DNA of 64,000 nucleotides from Methanobrevibacter wolinii SH. Its GTDB lineage: Archaea > Methanobacteriota > Methanobacteria > Methanobacteriales > Methanobacteriaceae. Positions within the stretch are counted from its first letter, which is position 1. Each line of letters begins with the position of its first letter. The stretch spans positions 177,051-241,050 of the forward strand of contig NZ_KK211376.1 of the NCBI RefSeq assembly GCF_000621965.1. The letters run 5' to 3'. The notes beneath the pieces are model-generated. The model worked only from the letters and a program-made list of their open reading frames with translations. It had not been told where the DNA came from and did not search any database. Position numbers and translations under genes: made by a program. This document shows, in pieces, positions 1-8,128 of this stretch.

Positions 1-723
1 GCAAATCCAATAAGTGTAAATACACCAATGGAAAATGATTTTAAACTTAAAGTGGAAGATATACAAGAAGCAATCACACCTAACACCAAAGGATTAATTA
101 TAAACTCACCTTCTAATCCAACAGGTGCAGTAATGGATAAAGAAGATATAAAAGGAATAGCTGAATTAGCAACAGATTACAATTTTATAATCATATCTGA
201 TGAAATATATGAAAAAATTATTTATGATAATAAAAAACATTATTCACCTGGAGCATATAGTGATAATGTAATTACAATTAATGGTTTTTCAAAAACTTAT
301 GCAATGACTGGTTTAAGAATAGCATATATGAGTTCTCCTTCAAATTTAACTAAAGAACTATTAAAAGTACATCAGTATGCTACAGCATGTGCAAGTTCAA
401 TATCACAAGTAGGAGCATATGAAGCATTAAAAGGACCACAAGACTCAGTTAAAAAAATGGTTAATGAATTTAATAGAAGAAGAGATCTTATTTTAAGTAG
501 ATTAAATGATATGGGATATGAATGTGTAAAAGCAGAAGGTGCATTTTATGTATTCCCTAAAATTGAAAATCCAGAAAAATTCGTTAAAGAAGCTGCAGAT
601 GCAGGAGTAATTACAGTACCTGGACTTGCCTTTGGATCTATGGGAAAAGAAAATGTTAGAATGTCTTATGCTAATTCATATGATAATATTAAAAAAGCAA
701 TGGATATACTTGAAAAAATATAA
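1..723 (+). CDS. Pyridoxal-phosphate aminotransferase, class I/II (5' end cut by window)
   Basis: The reading frame is open from base 1, so the first ATG at 28 is probably internal and the gene starts before the window. The visible 240 residues are the PLP-binding large domain and C-terminal domain of a fold-type I aminotransferase of the AspC/aspartate family. NSPSNPTGAV is the substrate/cofactor loop, SDEIYE holds the cofactor Asp and Tyr, and GFSKTYAMTGLRIAY holds the Schiff-base Lys and downstream Arg. The C-terminal VRMSYANS carries the carboxylate-binding Arg. Family knowledge predicts transfer of an amino group between an amino acid and a 2-oxo acid in the cytoplasm; substrate cannot be read from this part. 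No downstream partner: a 588-base gap follows. Confidence 0.9.
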   Translation, partial: ANPISVNTPMENDFKLKVEDIQEAITPNTKGLIINSPSNPTGAVMDKEDIKGIAELATDYNFIIISDEIYEKIIYDNKKHYSPGAYSDNVITINGFSKTYAMTGLRIAYMSSPSNLTKELLKVHQYATACASSISQVGAYEALKGPQDSVKKMVNEFNRRRDLILSRLNDMGYECVKAEGAFYVFPKIENPEKFVKEAADAGVITVPGLAFGSMGKENVRMSYANSYDNIKKAMDILEKI

Positions 724-795
724 AAACATGAATTAAAAAATTAGAGTAAATACTCTAATAAATATTTTTAATAAAAACAAAATAATAATTTATAT

Positions 796-889
796 TTGTT
801 GAACTCTTAGTTTTTATATAATTTAAAGATAATAGATTAAAATTAGATTTAAGAAAGATTATACTAAAAATTAAGAATAATTTCAACAA
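796..889. repeat. Inverted-repeat intergenic element, copy A
   Basis: The ends TTGTTGAA and TTTCAACAA are inverted, and inner blocks (CTTA-TTTTTA-ATAAT on the left, ATTAT-TAAAAATTAAG on the right) also pair, giving a long interrupted hairpin. Related elements are at 59332-59422 and 62677-62760, with a looser one at 47705-47785. It contains no ORF. A small non-autonomous element or a structured RNA are both possible. Confidence 0.55.
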
Positions 890-1004
890 TCTTATTTTTA
901 AAAATAATATTTACTAATTAATATATTCAATTGCTCTTAAAGGTAAATATTCATAATTAAATCATATTTAGATAAAAAATAAAAAAATTAAAAATACTTT
1001 TTTT

Positions 1005-1205
1005 TACAAAATCTAATAAAAATACACAAAAAATAATTTAAAAAAAAACATTTATACAAAATCTAATAAAAATACACAAAAAATAATTTAAAAAAAAAAC
1101 ATTTATACAAAAAATCAATAAAATAAATAAAAAAATAATTTAAAAAAAAACATTTATACAAAAAATCAATAAAATAAATAAAAAAAAATAATTTAAAATT
1201 TTTAT
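1005..1205. repeat. Four-copy tandem repeat, 50-51 bp period
   Basis: Units start with TACAAA at 1005, 1055, 1106 and 1157. Units 1-2 share TACAAAATCTAATAAAAA; units 3-4 share TACAAAAAATCAATAAAA. All carry an AATAATTTAAA core and units 1-3 end in ACATTTA. The unit is under 10% G+C. The two sub-types suggest stepwise duplication. Confidence 0.8.
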
Positions 1206-1311
1206 ACACTTAAAAATTAAGTAAAATTATATTATACAATTAAAAAAGAATTCTTTTAAATATTACAAAAAATAAACTAAAAACTAAACAAATTATAGAG
1301 AAATAAGAAAA

Positions 1312-2220
1312 ATGAAAAAACAAGAACGGGATAAATACGGTAAAAATGCTGCAATGGTTGGAATTGTAGGTAATAGTTTTCTTACAATATTTAACATAGT
1401 TGTTGGAATATTTTCAGGAAGTTATGCTCTTATTGCAGAAGGTGCACATACATTATCTGATGTTGCAACATCAATCATTGCTTTTATAGGGTTTAAACTT
1501 GCAAGCAAACCTGCAGATCATGACCATCCATTAGGTCATGGAAGAGCAGAGGCAATAAGTGGTCTTGTAATTGTAATATTCTTAGCAGTAGTTGCATATG
1601 AAATTATAAGTGGTGCTATTAGAAAATTATTATTTGCACAAGTATCTACTGTACCATCATATCTTGCAGGTGTTATGGCTGTAATTGGAATATTAACAAA
1701 TATTGCTATGAGTCAAAAAATCATCTCAATTGGAAAAAGTATAAACAGCCCAGCAATTATAGCAGATGGTAAACACCAAAGAGTAGATTTATTATCCTCC
1801 CTTGCAATTGTTATTGGAGTAATTATTGCTCATTTAGGATTTACTAAAATTGATTCTATAATAGGATTATGTATTGGATGTTTAGTTTTAAAAACTGCAT
1901 ATGAAGTTGGAAAAGATAATATTGATAATATTATGGGTAAAGTTCCTTCAGATGAATTAATTAAAGAAATTGAAAAAGTTGGAGATTCAGTAGAAGGTGC
2001 AATTGAAATACATGATATTAGAGTTAATTTTTTTGGTTCATATGCTACAGTAACTTGCCATGTTTCTGTAAATCCAGATTTAAGTATTATTGAGGCACAT
2101 AAAATTACACATGAAGTACAAGACAAAATAGAAAATAATATAGAAATTATCCATGGAGTTACTGCTCATGCATGCCCTTATGGAATAAAATATAATCATG
2201 AACAACAATTAGATGAATAA
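1312..2220 (+). CDS. Cation diffusion facilitator (zinc/manganese/iron efflux)
   Basis: A 302-residue membrane protein of the CDF family: about six transmembrane helices followed by a cytoplasmic ferredoxin-like domain. The family signature is visible: AEGAHTLSDV in helix 2 with the metal-site Asp, the His-rich loop DHDHPLGHGRAE, and DGKHQRVDLLSS in helix 5 carrying the second metal site (H and D). The C-terminal part (about 210-290) is the usual dimerisation domain. CDF proteins export divalent metals against protons. The metal is not certain; HD-type sites occur in Zn and Mn transporters. The start ATG at 1312 follows an AGAGAAATAAG stretch, a weak ribosome binding site. It stands alone and ends against a convergent gene. 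Confidence 0.92.
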   Translation: MKKQERDKYGKNAAMVGIVGNSFLTIFNIVVGIFSGSYALIAEGAHTLSDVATSIIAFIGFKLASKPADHDHPLGHGRAEAISGLVIVIFLAVVAYEIISGAIRKLLFAQVSTVPSYLAGVMAVIGILTNIAMSQKIISIGKSINSPAIIADGKHQRVDLLSSLAIVIGVIIAHLGFTKIDSIIGLCIGCLVLKTAYEVGKDNIDNIMGKVPSDELIKEIEKVGDSVEGAIEIHDIRVNFFGSYATVTCHVSVNPDLSIIEAHKITHEVQDKIENNIEIIHGVTAHACPYGIKYNHEQQLDE

Positions 2221-2333
2221 AATACTTATCACAACATAAAACAAATCAAAAAACAATCAGATAAAAATACCCATTAACAAAACTATAAAATAAGCCAAAA
2301 TCAGATAAAAATACTTATCACAACATAAAGCAA
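2221..2333. repeat. Short direct repeats after the transporter gene
   Basis: AATACTTATCACAACATAAA occurs at about 2221 and again at about 2310, and AATCAGATAAAAATAC occurs at about 2255 and 2299. The two units interleave, so the 3' flank looks locally duplicated. No ORF. Confidence 0.6.
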
Positions 2334-2348
2334 AAAAAACAATTAGAT

Positions 2349-2400
2349 AATATATCAATTAAATTTTTAATATGTTAAGTAATTATTTAATTGATATATT
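2349..2400. terminator. Perfect 16-bp inverted repeat between convergent genes
   Basis: AATATATCAATTAAAT (2349-2364) and its exact reverse complement (2385-2400) flank a 20-base loop. It lies between the end of the transporter gene and the end of the convergent ligase gene, so a bidirectional terminator is the simplest reading. Archaeal termination mainly needs oligo-T, so the hairpin's role is inferred. Confidence 0.6.
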
Positions 2401-2418
2401 TAATTCAAATATTTCCAT

Positions 2419-3855
2419 TTAATTAGAATATTTTCCTTGAAGAGCAATAGGAATATATTTTTTAAATTTTTCATCATTTAATAAATTAGTATTATTAATA
2501 ATATATTCACTTGTTTTCTTATTATTCATAGATAATTTCATTTGACTTTCAATAAAACCTTCTTTTTTAATTAAATTAAGAAGACGTTTACCATAAGTCA
2601 AAGATGGATTAAGAAATCTTTTTTTCAATGAAACAATTATTGGTTTATAATAATCCATATTAAATTCATAAACCATTTTTTCCATACCTTCAAAAATTTC
2701 TAAACCCCAATTAACAAAATCTACTTCTTCACCATCTTTTAATAATTTTAAATCAGGAGTATAAGCATATTGAGCAACATTTATCTCATTTATAAAAGCT
2801 TCTTCTTGCCAATTTTCATAATCAGATTCATCTAAGAGAAGTAGATATATTAAAAATATATGTAAAAAATCCATATCCTTTCGAATAAGACCACATTTAT
2901 AAAAAGGATTAATATCCAATGTTCTAACTTCAAGATATTGAATTCCTTTTTCATTTAAAGATGAAAGCATTTTATTTGGATTTTTAGGTTTTAATCTAAT
3001 TTGAGTATATAATTCTTTAGCTTCAGATAATATACCTTTATCAATAAAACTTTGAACATCACGAGTAAATTCACATACATTATTATAACTAGGATATAAT
3101 GGTTCTAAATTTTTATAACCACATGAAGAATTTCTTAAAGAAGGTCCATCTTCAGTGTAAAAACTTCCTTTATTATCAGTATGATTCATTAATTTAGTAC
3201 ATTCATCAGTAAAACTTTTATGAGCTGCAACAGAACATCCAGTAAGATAAATTATAAACCAAACATGTTTAATATAATTTCTTGTAATTTTTAAATATAA
3301 GCTATCTTTAAATTCTTTATAATTAATATCAATGAATGTGTCTTCAATTATATGTTTATAAAATTCTTGAACCATTTTATCTTTAAATGAAAAATTAAAA
3401 TGAATTCCAGAAATTAATTGTTTACGAAGCCCATATTTTTTTGCAAGACCCCTTCTATAATCCATAGATTTCTCAGCTAATTCTTTTTTACCATAATATT
3501 TTGCAATAGGTATTTTACTAGATTCTGGAAGTATACAGGGTAATGATTGAAACCAAATATATTCATCATCATCTAAAGAAGTATTAACTAAATCAGAAAT
3601 AAATGAAAAAAATTGAAATGCTTCTCCAACACTATTAAATGCAGGAGTAATGATTTCAACTTGACTTTCAGAAAAATCAGTAGTGATATAAGGATTATTT
3701 AATTTATTTCCAAATATTTCTGGATGGGGTCTAAGAGATAAAGTTCCATCTTTTAAAGTTCTTAATCCTTCCCATTCAATTCCAAATAAACCATCTAATA
3801 ACTGTTCTCCAGTAAAATATTTTTTTACAGTAGATAAATTAAAAATATCTTCCAT
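2419..3855 (-). CDS. Glutamate-cysteine ligase, GshA type (gamma-proteobacterial-like family)
   Basis: A 478-residue ATP-dependent ligase resembling bacterial GshA (glutamate + cysteine to gamma-glutamylcysteine). Visible landmarks are FGIEWEGLR (24-31, the nucleotide/metal-site Glu pair), PYITTDFSESQVEIITP (55-71, the strongest family signature), the SLPCILPES segment, and ISGIHFNFS. Length is near the E. coli enzyme (about 518). The start is set at 3855 rather than an upstream in-frame codon because TAGGTGAT lies just before that ATG. It is last in a tight operon with another ligase-like gene (16 bases upstream) and an amidotransferase. GshA-type enzymes are not usual in methanogens, which rely on CoM and CoB thiols, so horizontal acquisition is inferred. 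The amine acceptor might not be cysteine. Confidence 0.82.
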   Translation of the reverse strand: MEDIFNLSTVKKYFTGEQLLDGLFGIEWEGLRTLKDGTLSLRPHPEIFGNKLNNPYITTDFSESQVEIITPAFNSVGEAFQFFSFISDLVNTSLDDDEYIWFQSLPCILPESSKIPIAKYYGKKELAEKSMDYRRGLAKKYGLRKQLISGIHFNFSFKDKMVQEFYKHIIEDTFIDINYKEFKDSLYLKITRNYIKHVWFIIYLTGCSVAAHKSFTDECTKLMNHTDNKGSFYTEDGPSLRNSSCGYKNLEPLYPSYNNVCEFTRDVQSFIDKGILSEAKELYTQIRLKPKNPNKMLSSLNEKGIQYLEVRTLDINPFYKCGLIRKDMDFLHIFLIYLLLLDESDYENWQEEAFINEINVAQYAYTPDLKLLKDGEEVDFVNWGLEIFEGMEKMVYEFNMDYYKPIIVSLKKRFLNPSLTYGKRLLNLIKKEGFIESQMKLSMNNKKTSEYIINNTNLLNDEKFKKYIPIALQGKYSN

Positions 3856-3871
3856 AATATCACCTATACTA

Positions 3872-5266
3872 TTATAAACTACCATATTCTTTTATAATTT
3901 CCTCTAAACTAATATTTTCATCAAGTAAAGACAATAATCTTTTAGCAGGATTTGTCCTATTTTTAATATTTTCATATATTGGTTTTAAGAAAACTTCTTC
4001 ACCATAATTTCTTTCCTTAAGACCTTGGAATGCTAAATCTACAATATCCTTACATAAATCATATAACTTATCTTCAGAAATAAATTTTGGAAGATCCTTT
4101 TTAATAAATAATTTACGTAACTCTGTTGGTGAATAAGCATTATCATATAAACCTGAGTTAGATATTAGTTCATTAATTTCTTGAAGTTTATGTTTTAAAC
4201 CAACATGAAATGCAGAAACAGACATTGAAGCAGAAATCGGTTGAGTACATACACTTCTATATTCTATTGTACCTCTAAATGTAACATCAATAAATTTAAA
4301 TGATCTTACATAATCAATATCATCTAAAGAAGGAGTAAATCTAATAGTTTTATACTCACCATTATCATAATATTCACCAGTAATTTCATCTTTACTAAAA
4401 TATTCATATAAACTCATTGATGTAAAATTTATATAAACACCATCTCTAACTACACTATAAATATTTAAAGAAGATAAATAATTTAATAATTGAGAAATAT
4501 TCTTAAATTCAAAATCATACATACCAATATTCTGTGAATTTATACCATGAGTACTATTCTCCCAAAATATGTCTCTAAAACAAAGATAATCTTCATTATT
4601 CCCTAAAAAAACAGAATTAGAAAATAAAATTGCTTTAATTGGTTCTAATTTAGAAAATGTATTAATAGTTTCTAATAATTCATCATAAGGAACATCTAAC
4701 TGAACTTGAGAAGCACTTGAGAATAAACCATATTCTGGATAATCATGAAAGTACATAATATCATTATATTTAGGATAAGATTTTAAATGATGATAAAGCA
4801 TCAAATATCTTTCATTAGGAATAGGTTCTTTAAGATTATATTTCCAATAGGGATTAATACCCATTCCAGTTAAAGTATGATTCCTTTTTTCAAATTCTTC
4901 ATTAATAAATTTATAATACTCAGTAAAACGTTCATTAATAGAAAATAATTCTTTTTCTTTACCCATTGCAAATTCTATATTGTTATAAGAACAGTCATAA
5001 CAAAGAATATCTCCATTATCTTTATTTTTTAAAGAACAAATATTTCCATCATAGTCTATACCCTCTACATCAAAAGAAGGAAATTTATTTTTAAATAATT
5101 CAGTTACTTTATGAACAACATTAAAATCTACAGGATCCTTATTTAAATTAAGAATAGGAACTTCAATTTCAACTCCAATATATTCCTCATTATTATTTTT
5201 AGTAGGTGATATAAATTTTTGATAAATTTTATTCTTAATATCTTCAGTATTAATATTATTTACCAT
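3872..5266 (-). CDS. Second glutamate-cysteine-ligase-like protein (GCS2/EgtA-like)
   Basis: 464 residues. GVEIEVP (31-37) is the start motif of the carboxylate-amine ligase/GCS superfamily. The central segment FSSASQVQLDVP and the late FRGTIEYRSVCTQP resemble the substrate loop and the conserved Glu-Tyr-Arg block of this fold. It is not a duplicate of the neighbouring GshA-type gene: sequence and motif layout differ. The start at 5266 overlaps the preceding gene by 7 bases and has GGAGAT upstream. Family knowledge predicts formation of a gamma-glutamyl amide from glutamate, ATP and an amine or amino acid. Together with its neighbours it suggests a short gamma-glutamyl pathway. Exact substrate unknown. 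Confidence 0.65.
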   Translation of the reverse strand: MVNNINTEDIKNKIYQKFISPTKNNNEEYIGVEIEVPILNLNKDPVDFNVVHKVTELFKNKFPSFDVEGIDYDGNICSLKNKDNGDILCYDCSYNNIEFAMGKEKELFSINERFTEYYKFINEEFEKRNHTLTGMGINPYWKYNLKEPIPNERYLMLYHHLKSYPKYNDIMYFHDYPEYGLFSSASQVQLDVPYDELLETINTFSKLEPIKAILFSNSVFLGNNEDYLCFRDIFWENSTHGINSQNIGMYDFEFKNISQLLNYLSSLNIYSVVRDGVYINFTSMSLYEYFSKDEITGEYYDNGEYKTIRFTPSLDDIDYVRSFKFIDVTFRGTIEYRSVCTQPISASMSVSAFHVGLKHKLQEINELISNSGLYDNAYSPTELRKLFIKKDLPKFISEDKLYDLCKDIVDLAFQGLKERNYGEEVFLKPIYENIKNRTNPAKRLLSLLDENISLEEIIKEYGSL

Positions 5267-6063
5267 ACATAATCTCCTTCAGACACATCATTTAATGAAC
5301 TTAAAAATTTTTTAATAAAGATTAATTGTTCTGGAGTTTCAATGTATTCATTATTATGAGGTTCAGCTCTAAACAATAATTTACCATCTTTAAAACATAA
5401 TAAAGTATTTAAAGGCAAATCTTTCCAATTCCCATTACTTAATGCTTTAGTTGAAAACATTATACCATTATTAAATTTAAAATAATGTAGAGAATCTTTA
5501 CAATTCATGTGAACATAAAGATATTCACCATCAAAAAGCATGAAATCTAATTTATTATTAAATGATAAATTATTAACTAAATTAGTTAATAAGTTAAAGC
5601 GTTCTTTAATATTTAATTTCCTACCTTTTCTAAATTCTTCCTTATTAATATTATCAACAAAATAAATTAGAACTCTTTCAGAATCTGTAGTTCCTTCTTG
5701 AATCATAGAATATTTACATAAATCAGAACTATCAAAAATAGTTCCATTATGAATTAATGTCCAAATTCTACCAGAGTCATCTTTTTTATTAAAAGGATGA
5801 CAATTAGAATAAGTTAAATCACCAATTGTAGCTAATCTAATATGTGCAAAAACATTTTTATTAATTATTGGATTTTTTAAAATATTTTTTAATTTTAAAC
5901 TTCTTCTTGCATTAATAGGTTCTTTATAAATAGAATAATTTGAAGAATCTAATAAAGCTAAACCCCACCCATGAGGATGATGATTACAATGAGAATAGAA
6001 ATCTTTTAAATATTCATTTATTGCAAATGGTTTATTAGAAGAATAAGCAAATAATTCACACAT
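5260..6063 (-). CDS. Class II glutamine amidotransferase-like hydrolase (YafJ/EgtC-like)
   Basis: 267 residues starting Met-Cys, so removal of Met exposes the catalytic N-terminal Cys of an Ntn hydrolase. Further Ntn landmarks are HGWGLA (31-36), HIRLAT (74-79, substrate Arg), CHPF (88-91) and HNGTI (105-109, oxyanion Asn-Gly). It is a stand-alone amidotransferase domain with no synthase part, as in YafJ and in EgtC, which removes the gamma-glutamyl group in ergothioneine synthesis. GAGGTAAAAAT precedes the ATG. It is the first gene of the operon with two gamma-glutamyl ligase-like genes, which makes a role in removing or transferring a gamma-glutamyl group plausible. No egtB or egtD is visible in the window, so ergothioneine itself is not supported. 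Confidence 0.8.
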   Translation of the reverse strand: MCELFAYSSNKPFAINEYLKDFYSHCNHHPHGWGLALLDSSNYSIYKEPINARRSLKLKNILKNPIINKNVFAHIRLATIGDLTYSNCHPFNKKDDSGRIWTLIHNGTIFDSSDLCKYSMIQEGTTDSERVLIYFVDNINKEEFRKGRKLNIKERFNLLTNLVNNLSFNNKLDFMLFDGEYLYVHMNCKDSLHYFKFNNGIMFSTKALSNGNWKDLPLNTLLCFKDGKLLFRAEPHNNEYIETPEQLIFIKKFLSSLNDVSEGDYVW

Positions 6064-6355
6064 ATTTTTACCTCATATTAAATTATATTAAAACAATATT
6101 TAAAATTTATTTATTAAAAATAAACTTTTAAATTATTTATAACTACAAAGTTCTTATAAAGATTTTACTTGAGAATATTAAAATAATTTAAAATTAATAA
6201 ATTTATAGATACTTTAATTAAAAAGTTTATTAAAAAATTTAAATATAACTATTGTTATATTTTTTATAGTATTTAAAATTTTCTTGTAATGTGTGTTTAT
6301 TGTGAAATTTCTGAAAATTTTGATGAAAAAATATGAAAAAAAATAAAAATTTTAT
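6064..6355. other. Host/prophage left border region
   Basis: 292 AT-rich bases between the host operon start and the prophage lysin stop. No tRNA fragment is visible here. TATAGTATTTAAA at 6265-6277 recurs at 44154-44166, between the integrase and tRNA-Ser, and is the only border match I found. At 13 bases in this composition it could be chance. Confidence 0.4.
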
Positions 6356-8110
6356 TTAAATAGCTCCAGTACCATAACGGAAAATCACATAATCTTTGAC
6401 TTTGCAAGATTGAATATCATGTTGTAACTGACTAGATCCAACATCACGAACATTGTTATCCCCGAGGTAGTTTTGGAATATTAAGATAGATTTATTGTTT
6501 GTTTTTTGTATTAATTGTTTTATTTCATTCATTTTATAGTCAGTGTAATTATAGTTATATTTATAAGCCATTGGAAGCGGTGTTGCTTTCCATTTTCCTA
6601 TATCTTGATGATAATAACTTTTCAAAGTATCAGGATGTTCATACATACAAGTAGCATATACTTCTTTGTTTGATAGTGCAGTAACTACATTGTTTGTATT
6701 TGATGTAATAGTATTCATTATATTGTCATTATGATTGTTACTATTGTGTCTGTTGTAGTCAAGACAGACTCCATCAACACAATCTTTTTTACCAATACTT
6801 ATTATTTTTTGTATTCTGCTTTTAGCTTCTGAAGAAGTTGGATTAACCATGCCTGAACCGTTGTAATAGGTTGTGTAGAATATTATAAGCTTTGCACCTA
6901 TAATTTTACATTTTTCATGGAATTTCTTTACATACTCTTCTCCTCTGTCTTCGAAAATCATATGTGAAAGGAATATGTGATTATATCCTTTTTGTTTGAG
7001 TTCTGTGAATGATATTTTTCCAGAATCTGAGGATTTGACAAATAATCCTTTAACACCACCATTATTATTATTGGTGGTTGTGGTTGTGGTTGTCTTTGCA
7101 GGTTCATCAATTTTTGTAATGATACATACAGATTGCTGACTTATCTCCCCGGTTACAGTCTTCATATAATCAGCTGACCTTTTAATTAATTCTGGACCAG
7201 AAAGAGAATATATTTCATACACATACTTGCTTTTGGGGTTTACACATGCAAGTGTAGTGTAATGTCCACCTTTATCGTTCCAATTGTTCAAATTATGCCA
7301 CATAACATGCAATATTAATGCACGGTTGGGGTCTGCAACGATTTCCGCTAATTCTTGAAGACTCATATCAGAATAATTCTTCCACTCAACACTGATTTTT
7401 TTACCATATTTGCTTGCTAGTTTTTGCAATGCATTATTTATCCCAGTGTGGCTTGTACCTGCAACAGTAGTGCTTGCATAACGGGATATTTCAGTCTGTG
7501 ATTCATCAGTACCATAAAGTTCATACCAGACTTGACTTATACTTACGGGGGCGCAGAAATAGCTATTTATTTGTTTAAGACTTGTCCCAGTAAGGTATCT
7601 TGGGTTCCAGTATTCTCCTTTAGTATTGGGGGTGATTGTTTGTTTTTTCTTTTGAACTACAACTGTTGTAGTTACTTTTGTGGGGTTGCATATGTCATCA
7701 CCATCAAAATAAGATGTTAAAGTATAGGTTCCAGGTGTGAGTTTGATGGGGAAGGTGTATGTTCCGTCTTGATTTTTTGTGTAGATGTAATTTTTATCAT
7801 TAATTTTTAGTTGAATTGTCTTATTTAGTATTGGATTGTTATTGTTTTTATTTAATAGCTTGACTTTGTAAGTATAGTAAGTGTCTTCTGTAATTGTTAT
7901 GTTTTCACCTACTAGATATGTATCAAGCTTTACTTTTTTGGTGGTTTCTTCAACTTTTTCAACACTATTTTCAACAGTTTCAGTATCATTTTTAGGATCT
8001 ACAGTTTCAGTTTCATTTTTTGGATCTACAGTTTCAACTTTTTCTTCAGTGTATTGTTTTTTTGTGAATAATTTTTCAAAAATAGCTACTATCATCTCTA
8101 AAATATTCAT
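6356..8110 (-). CDS. Two-domain prophage lysin: C39-like peptidase plus barrel-like second domain
   Basis: 584 residues. An N-terminal hydrophobic/amphipathic helix (1-16) leads to an acidic duplicated ETVDPKN-type stretch (26-47). An Ig-like beta domain follows (about 60-155), ending in the PGTYTLTSYFDGDD pattern. The C39-like cysteine peptidase (about 165-330) has Cys186 in NSYFCAPVS and His283 in GGHYTTL. A Thr/Asn linker (337-352) leads to a C-terminal domain (353-584) with GLFVKSSDSG, alternating strands and GVCLDYNR near 447-454, which looks like a TIM-barrel hydrolase. It is the last gene of the late operon. A peptidase on pseudomurein cross-links is expected; the second domain could cut glycan. 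It has no recognisable pseudomurein-binding repeat and differs from the known Pei (C71) enzymes. Confidence 0.75.
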   Translation of the reverse strand: MNILEMIVAIFEKLFTKKQYTEEKVETVDPKNETETVDPKNDTETVENSVEKVEETTKKVKLDTYLVGENITITEDTYYTYKVKLLNKNNNNPILNKTIQLKINDKNYIYTKNQDGTYTFPIKLTPGTYTLTSYFDGDDICNPTKVTTTVVVQKKKQTITPNTKGEYWNPRYLTGTSLKQINSYFCAPVSISQVWYELYGTDESQTEISRYASTTVAGTSHTGINNALQKLASKYGKKISVEWKNYSDMSLQELAEIVADPNRALILHVMWHNLNNWNDKGGHYTTLACVNPKSKYVYEIYSLSGPELIKRSADYMKTVTGEISQQSVCIITKIDEPAKTTTTTTTNNNNGGVKGLFVKSSDSGKISFTELKQKGYNHIFLSHMIFEDRGEEYVKKFHEKCKIIGAKLIIFYTTYYNGSGMVNPTSSEAKSRIQKIISIGKKDCVDGVCLDYNRHNSNNHNDNIMNTITSNTNNVVTALSNKEVYATCMYEHPDTLKSYYHQDIGKWKATPLPMAYKYNYNYTDYKMNEIKQLIQKTNNKSILIFQNYLGDNNVRDVGSSQLQHDIQSCKVKDYVIFRYGTGAI

Positions 8111-8128
8111 ACCTAATCACAACCGTTT

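Larger units (their letters stand above)
724..1311. other. AT-rich intergenic region with two repeat elements
   Basis: No credible gene in 588 bases. It holds an inverted-repeat element (796-889) and a four-copy tandem repeat (1005-1205), listed separately. The rest is poly-A/T-rich spacer with no clear regulatory site; the ribosome binding site of the next gene is weak. Confidence 0.7.

Noticed and set aside
1005-1205. CRISPR-like array
   Set aside because: Units are contiguous tandem copies without unique spacers, and no cas gene is present.
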